Of a stretch of 10,043 nt of DNA, positions 6,980 to 10,043 are shown one piece after another. Each line of letters begins with the position of its first letter. Position 1 is the first letter of the stretch. The position numbers were made by a program, and so were the translations under genes. The notes below the pieces were generated by a model. It was not told where the DNA came from and made no database searches. It saw only the letters and a program-made list of their open reading frames with translations. This stretch comes from an uncultured Collinsella sp. (GTDB taxonomy: Bacteria > Actinomycetota > Coriobacteriia > Coriobacteriales > Coriobacteriaceae), in assembly GCA_934654515.1 (NCBI GenBank), contig CAKUGA010000046.1, forward strand, positions 1 through 10,043, read 5' to 3'.

Positions 6980-7413
6980 ACTCGCTCTCTCGGTGTCCCT
7001 CTCCTACATTTAAGTCATATAGATAGTCAAGGTAGCATAGCCCGGCCCTCGACTGATTCCACCCAACACGAAATCCATCGAACAATCGTTCGTAATTTGA
7101 TGGAATGGCGTTTACTCGGGCAAAACCGAGTCGGTTCTGTCCGAGTAAGTTTGAAGGCGGCTGAAGGGGCCCTATCTTGTTTGCGGCTGTTGGTTCAAAT
7201 CGAACATTGGGACAGACGTCTCGTTTTATGGGCCGAGGGTGTGCGAGCCCATGTCCTTTTGGTCAAAAAGCGGGTCGAGCGGGGCGTTATTTGGGCCACG
7301 GGTCACTTCGCCTGTGCCGCGTTTCGTCATACGCTCATAGTGGAAGCCGATGCCACGGGGCCGACGAAAGCCTCGGGCAGCGGATGAGCTGCAAGCCGAA
7401 AGGAGCGGTGAGG
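6980..7413. other. Divergent intergenic region, no convincing gene
   Basis: These 434 bases separate the topoisomerase operon from the lipoprotein gene. They hold the LexA box (7079-7092). On the minus strand there is a TTGACT (7025-7030) without a well-placed -10. Several possible hairpins lie in the lipoprotein leader: ACTCGG/CCGAGT (7114-7119 and 7126-7131), the competing TTACTCGG/CCGAGTAA (7112-7119 and 7141-7148), and ATGGGC/GCCCAT (7228-7233 and 7247-7252). One plus-strand frame from ATG 7100 stays open to TGA 7387 for 95 codons. It lacks a ribosome site and any recognisable domain, so I do not call it a gene. Confidence 0.5.
7079..7092. promoter_or_regulatory. LexA / SOS box (CGAAC-N4-GTTCG)
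   Basis: CGAACAATCGTTCG matches exactly the palindromic LexA operator CGAAC-N4-GTTCG known from Gram-positive and actinobacterial SOS genes. It lies in the divergent intergenic region, with its near edge 99 bases beyond the parE-like start codon and 321 bases before the lipoprotein start. In Bacillus subtilis the parEC operon is, as I recall, in the LexA regulon, so control of the topoisomerase operon is the favoured reading. No clear -35/-10 pair overlaps it on the minus strand, so the direction is inferred. Confidence 0.6.
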
Positions 7414-8433
7414 ATGATGAAGCCCATGACGAAAAAGCTGCTGTTAGGAATTCCCACCGTGACGCTTTCGGCCGTGCTGGCGTGTTCGGTGGCCGGCTGT
7501 GGCGGTAGTGCTCCGAGCGGCTCGGCTGGCAGCTCGGGCGGCAGTGCTCCCGTAGAGAAGAAGGTCAAGGCCTATGAGTCGCAGACGGTCGAGGTGGCTG
7601 GCATAACCTATGAGTCGGTAGCCCACGGTACGTTCTATCGCGGCGACGCTAAGCTGCAGGACGGATTTTACCTGCACGTCAAGATCACCAACAACAATGC
7701 AAAGAACAGGACGTTTAACTCCTTTAACGTGCATGCTGCCCAGGGCGATCTTGAGGCAGGCGACCCGTTGTTTACTTCCGGCAAGGCGGCCGTGCTCGAC
7801 TACGTTGCAAGCGAGGCTCCCGATGAGCTTCACGAGGGCATCGATCTTTCCAAGAGGTAAGATATCGGTCCGGGCGAGACCGTTGAGTACGTGTATTTCT
7901 GGGCGCCCAAGACGGCGTACTACGGGCCCATCACTGTCGAGTTCGTAGACGCTTACGCCCCCGCCAAGAATCATGAGGCCATGCACTTTGACACCACGGG
8001 GTGTGAAACTAAGGAGTTCAAGGCGGCCGGCGGCGTGGCCGATTCTGGTGACGCGGCCAATATGACCGGCATCGATTGCGCATCGTACAGCATCGAGGCC
8101 GCCGATGGCTACACGCTGGATTCGTCCAACGAAGAGCACGAAAAGGCAGACTTCTTCCATGACGAGACTGGAGGACGCCTGCACATCAGCATCTTCCCGC
8201 GCTCGCCGGAGGAAGAGGTTGCAAGCCTGGAGCAGATCTATGAAGGCAAGGAAACGACAACCGACCAGGTCGAGTACAACGGCATAACGTGGCTGCGCTT
8301 TACCGGTCCCGACAACGGCCATACGCTGTTTGCGACGGCTCCCGCAACGGGCGAGACCGTCCGCGTGTCGATTGGCTGGAAGATTGACTGGGATGCTGCC
8401 GTGCCCATGATGGAGGCGCTGAAGCTCAAGTAA
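7414..8433 (+). pseudogene. Secreted lipoprotein with DUF5067-like domain, interrupted by an in-frame TAA
   Basis: From ATG 7414 (AAAGGAG at 7399-7405, eight bases upstream) the product has a charged start (MMKPMTKK), a hydrophobic core and the lipobox VAGC with lipidated Cys29. A Gly/Ser linker follows to about residue 45. An Ig-like segment with FYLHVKITNNNAKNRTFNSF comes next, in the style of DUF5067/DUF4352 lipoproteins. At codon 149 the frame hits TAA (7858-7860), between GIDLSKR and DIGPGETVEYVYFWAPK. The same frame then stays open for 190 codons to TAA 8431-8433. The part after the stop completes the first domain and adds a second one (DGYTLDSS...RVSIGWKIDWDAAVPMMEAL). The only early restart codon, GTG 7891, has no ribosome site. 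The likeliest reading is a recent nonsense mutation, or a sequencing error; readthrough is less likely. A truncated 148-residue lipoprotein would still be exported. Domain family is tentative; the lipoprotein nature is firm. Confidence 0.8.
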
Positions 8434-8462
8434 CGGATTGCGATTCCCACGTCAGGCGACTC

Positions 8463-8498
8463 AGGGCTGGCTCCGAGTAATCGGGGCCAGCCCTTTTT
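8463..8498 (+). terminator. Strong intrinsic terminator after the lipoprotein gene
   Basis: AGGGCTGGCTCCGA (8463-8476) pairs with TCGGGGCCAGCCCT (8481-8494) around a GTAA loop, giving 14 pairs with one G-T wobble. T residues run from 8494 to 8498. It ends the lipoprotein transcript 30 bases after its stop and insulates the next operon. Confidence 0.92.
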
Positions 8499-8561
8499 GG
8501 TGTGCGATGAGCAGGGCCAGTGCCTCGCGCGGTTTCGGGTACAGCGGGGCACCCTGCGCGC

Positions 8562-8656
8562 AATGACAGACATGGTTTTCATAATGACAGATATAGTTGA
8601 CATGCATTGATGGATGCAATATATTTCTGTCATGTTGCAACGGATATCTGTCCATT
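8562..8656. promoter_or_regulatory. Four-site operator array, two direct and two inverted copies, 21-bp phased
   Basis: AATGACAGACAT (8562-8573) and AATGACAGATAT (8583-8594) are direct copies 21 bases apart. TTTCTGTCAT (8624-8633) and ATATCTGTCCATT (8644-8656) are the same motif inverted, again 21 bases apart. The GACAG/CTGTC core centres are 8567, 8588, 8629 and 8650, so both pairs share one dyad at 8608.5 and the inner gap is 41 bases. All four sites therefore face nearly the same side of the helix. The array encloses the promoter of the XRE regulator, which fits cooperative autorepression by that protein. Confidence 0.8.
8597..8625 (+). promoter_or_regulatory. Near-consensus sigma-70 type promoter of the XRE/membrane-protein operon
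   Basis: TTGACA (8597-8602), a 17-base spacer and TATATT (8620-8625) give a perfect -35 and a five-of-six -10. Transcription should begin near 8631-8633, inside the third operator copy, leaving a leader of about 40 bases with AAAGGA (8663-8668) before ATG 8674. Such a strong promoter surrounded by operators usually needs tight repression. Confidence 0.85.
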
Positions 8657-8673
8657 ACTACGAAAGGAACTCC

Positions 8674-8904
8674 ATGCCGGGCAAAAAGAACCTACGCATG
8701 AAGGCGGCGCGCGCGGTGGCTGGCCTTTCGCAAGCCGACTTAGCCGAGGCCGTGGGCGTTACGCGTCAAACCATCGGCCTGATCGAGGCGGGCGGCTACA
8801 ATCCCACGCTCAACTTGTGCGTGGCAATTTGCAAAGCGCTGCGCGTCACGTTGAACGACCTGTTTTGGGAAGACGAGATCGACGTCGACCCTAACGCTCT
8901 TTAG
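8674..8904 (+). CDS. Small XRE/Cro-type helix-turn-helix regulator
   Basis: This 76-residue DNA-binding protein is made almost entirely of one HTH_3 domain. It reads LRMKAARAVAGLSQADLAEAVGV (residues 7-29), then the recognition helix TRQTIGLIEAGGYNPTLNL (30-48), then the helix VAICKALRVTLNDLFW (50-65). The pattern (S-Q-x-x-L-A, then T-R-Q-T-I, then N-P-T-L, then L-x-x-L-F) is typical of the short regulators that control a neighbouring membrane-protein gene. Upstream in-frame codons exist from 8614, but ATG 8674 is chosen because AAAGGA lies five bases before it and the promoter start falls after 8614. It probably binds as a dimer to the 21-bp-phased repeats over its own promoter. The next gene starts nine bases after its stop, so the two are co-transcribed. 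Confidence 0.93.
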   Translation: MPGKKNLRMKAARAVAGLSQADLAEAVGVTRQTIGLIEAGGYNPTLNLCVAICKALRVTLNDLFWEDEIDVDPNAL

Positions 8905-8913
8905 GAGTTCGCT

Positions 8914-9498
8914 ATGAAATTTGAAGATTTAAAACTCGTGCAAAAGTGGCGCGAATATGCCGGCCCAAAGGATGAGCGCCTGGAGGCTGAGAACGCGAAG
9001 ATCTACAAACTCGGTTTTGGGCTGCTTTCGTTTGGTATGTTGATGATCTTTTTCTACCAGTTTATAGCTCGACAGGTAGCGTGGGTTCACAGCGACGCCT
9101 ATGAAATGCCGCATGTCTTTGCAACGCCGTTCGAGGCCGCCATGTATGTGTGGCTCGTTCTCGTGATGTTGATTTGTGCAGGACTGCAAACACGGAAGGG
9201 CTATGTCGATACCAATCGTTTTGGGCAAACCGAGCATCTTCCCGTTGGATACTTCCTGCTTGTCAGCAGTCTTAGCGGCGCCGCGTTCGCACTTGTCATT
9301 GCCGCGATGCGCTGTATCGCTGAGGCGCAGATCGTACCGCTCGAAAGCGTCTTTTGGTTGGCGAACCTGGTCACGGGCGTGTTCTGGGGTGCGACGATTT
9401 TCATAGCCACATTCGCCGCTTTGTGCGCATCGTTCTTCACGGCGAAAAGACGCCGCGCCAAGATCGAAGCAGAACTCGACTCTGCCGGCGATATCTAA
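8914..9498 (+). CDS. Four-helix integral membrane protein paired with the XRE regulator
   Basis: This 194-residue protein starts at ATG 8914, with AGGAG (8903-8907) overlapping the stop of the regulator gene. The charged N-terminus (about 1-30) is followed by four hydrophobic segments near residues 33-53, 74-91, 111-133 and 148-176, and a basic-then-acidic tail (AKRRRAKIEAELD). Both ends are predicted cytoplasmic. No catalytic motif or transporter signature is visible. The arrangement, a small XRE regulator followed by a four-helix protein, resembles DUF6773-like or DUF3796-like pairs of Firmicutes and Actinobacteria, but I cannot assign the family with certainty. Co-transcription suggests that the regulator sets the level of this protein; substrate and purpose are unknown. 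Confidence 0.88.
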   Translation: MKFEDLKLVQKWREYAGPKDERLEAENAKIYKLGFGLLSFGMLMIFFYQFIARQVAWVHSDAYEMPHVFATPFEAAMYVWLVLVMLICAGLQTRKGYVDTNRFGQTEHLPVGYFLLVSSLSGAAFALVIAAMRCIAEAQIVPLESVFWLANLVTGVFWGATIFIATFAALCASFFTAKRRRAKIEAELDSAGDI

Positions 9499-9503
9499 TG
9501 CGC

Positions 9504-9541
9504 AAGGGGCTGACTCTGGGTTATCAGAGCCAGCCCCTTTT
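9504..9541 (+). terminator. Intrinsic terminator of the XRE/membrane-protein operon
   Basis: AAGGGGCTG (9504-9512) pairs with CAGCCCCTT (9531-9539). After an A-C mismatch, CTCTG (9514-9518) pairs with CAGAG (9525-9529) around a six-base loop. TTTT occupies 9538-9541. It lies five bases after the stop and also separates this operon from the convergent surface-protein gene. Confidence 0.9.
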
Positions 9542-9586
9542 GTGCTCGACGAACGGGGTCAACGCCGCTCGCAAAAGCGCTGAGAG

Positions 9587-10043
9587 CTAGCGGGACTCAT
9601 CCGTTCCGGCTCCATCGCTGCCGCTACGCTCGAGTGTGGCGCGGCGAGCACTGTAGGCGACGAGGCCGGCTCCGGCTGCGGCGAATGCTGCTGCGGCTGC
9701 GGTTAGGGGAACGTTGCTGTCGCCCGTGCCAGCGAGCATGCCTGATTTACCGGAGCGCTTGTTATTGTCGTGACCCTTGCCGCTGCCAGAGCCGCTTCCG
9801 CCGGAGCTGCCTCCCGTGCCAGAACCGCCGCTGCTCGAGCCGCCATCGCTGTCCACGGTCATCGGTGCGTCGTGAAGCCCCGTCGTATCCGCATTGTCAC
9901 TTACGCCCACCAGCACCTCTGCGCGTTCGCATGCCGCGTCGGGGATGTGGAGCTCGTGCAGCACGCCGCCCAGCGCGGAGTTTGCGCCCGGGCGAATCTC
10001 TTCGAGCGTTACGGGGTCGAGCGCCACCAGGTCACGCGCCTTT
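9587..10043 (-). CDS. Sortase-anchored (LAxTG) surface protein, C-terminal part, 5' end beyond the window
   Basis: The frame is open from the window edge (KARDLVALDPVTLEEI...) to TAG at 9589-9587. GTG 10027 has coding sequence before it and is probably not the true start. The visible part has a folded segment of about 60 residues with no recognised family (ANSALGGVLHELHIPDAACERAEVLVGV). A Gly/Ser-rich spacer of about 25 residues follows. Then come the sorting motif LAGTG (bases 9722-9736), an Ala-rich membrane segment (about 20 residues) and Arg-Arg. Sortase would cut between Thr and Gly and attach the protein to the cell wall. LAxTG is the motif preferred by class E sortases of Actinobacteria. 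A tail of 17 residues follows Arg-Arg, longer than the usual few basic residues. The gene converges on the membrane-protein gene. Confidence 0.85.
   Translation of the reverse strand, partial: KARDLVALDPVTLEEIRPGANSALGGVLHELHIPDAACERAEVLVGVSDNADTTGLHDAPMTVDSDGGSSSGGSGTGGSSGGSGSGSGKGHDNNKRSGKSGMLAGTGDSNVPLTAAAAAFAAAGAGLVAYSARRATLERSGSDGAGTDESR

Noticed and set aside
7136..7216. tRNA-like arrangement: TCTGTCC and GGACAGA ends, D-arm-like CCGAGT...AAGGCGG and T-loop-like GGTTCAAATC
   Set aside because: The T-stem has a mismatch and is four bases out of register with the acceptor strand. No anticodon arm can be drawn, so it is not a functional tRNA; the resemblance may be chance.
6113..7387. Plus-strand open frame of 424 codons running from inside the parE-like gene across the intergenic region
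   Set aside because: The first two thirds are antisense to conserved GHKL coding sequence. The last 95 codons (from ATG 7100) lack a ribosome site and recognisable domains, so they are treated as non-coding.
7177..7413. Upstream extension of the lipoprotein reading frame by 79 codons
   Set aside because: The extension has no ribosome site and would place a long non-signal stretch before an obvious lipoprotein signal peptide. ATG 7414 with AAAGGAG is far better.
9176..9590. Overlapping short open frames within and after the membrane-protein gene
   Set aside because: They lie in other frames of a gene with clear membrane segments, have no ribosome sites, and one crosses the terminator at 9504-9541.
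1..10043. CRISPR array, toxin-antitoxin pair or known phage-defence operon
   Set aside because: No spaced identical repeats of CRISPR size are present, and the XRE gene is paired with a membrane protein rather than a toxin. The DUF4143 ATPases stand alone without recognisable defence partners.

Overview
The window looks like chromosomal DNA from a moderately GC-rich actinobacterium, most likely a gut Coriobacteriia member of the Collinsella type. This is inferred from gene style (a DUF4143 ATPase paralog pair, a divergent ParE/ParC-like topoisomerase pair, an LAxTG surface protein and a CGAAC-N4-GTTCG SOS box). No database search was possible.

Layout. 1-46 is the last codons of an IS3-type transposase, followed by its probable right end. 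98-124 is a short terminator-like hairpin and 123-151 a plausible promoter for the next gene. 176-1086 is a broken AAA+/DUF4143 ATPase gene that has lost its middle and changed frame. 1087-1306 is an AT-rich intergenic stretch with a 19-bp tandem repeat and a perfect 12-bp inverted repeat. 1307-2596 is an intact paralog of the same ATPase superfamily. 2609-2656 holds two interlocked inverted repeats between convergent genes. 2696-6979 (minus strand) is a two-gene operon for a type IIA topoisomerase: the ParE-like ATPase/TOPRIM subunit comes first and the ParC-like cleavage subunit second. A consensus LexA box lies about 100 bp upstream of it. 7414-8433 is a lipoprotein gene interrupted by one in-frame TAA. 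8463-8498 is a strong terminator. 8562-9541 is a compact two-gene unit (small XRE/Cro regulator plus a four-helix membrane protein) with a near-consensus promoter, four symmetrically placed operator-like repeats and a terminator. 9587-10043 (minus strand) is the 3' end of a sortase-anchored surface protein that runs off the window.

How the parts work together. The left quarter looks like accessory DNA: an IS end, a decayed ATPase and an intact paralog with AT-rich upstream repeats. The topoisomerase operon is core chromosome maintenance and may be linked to the SOS response by the LexA box. The XRE/membrane-protein pair looks like a self-regulated envelope module. Its promoter, enclosed by a dyad of 21-bp-spaced repeats, is the most striking non-coding structure in the window. 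I did not find a clearly novel defence or mobile system. The best leads are this operator array, the SOS box on the topoisomerase operon, the stop-interrupted lipoprotein, and the repeat-rich leader of the intact ATPase.
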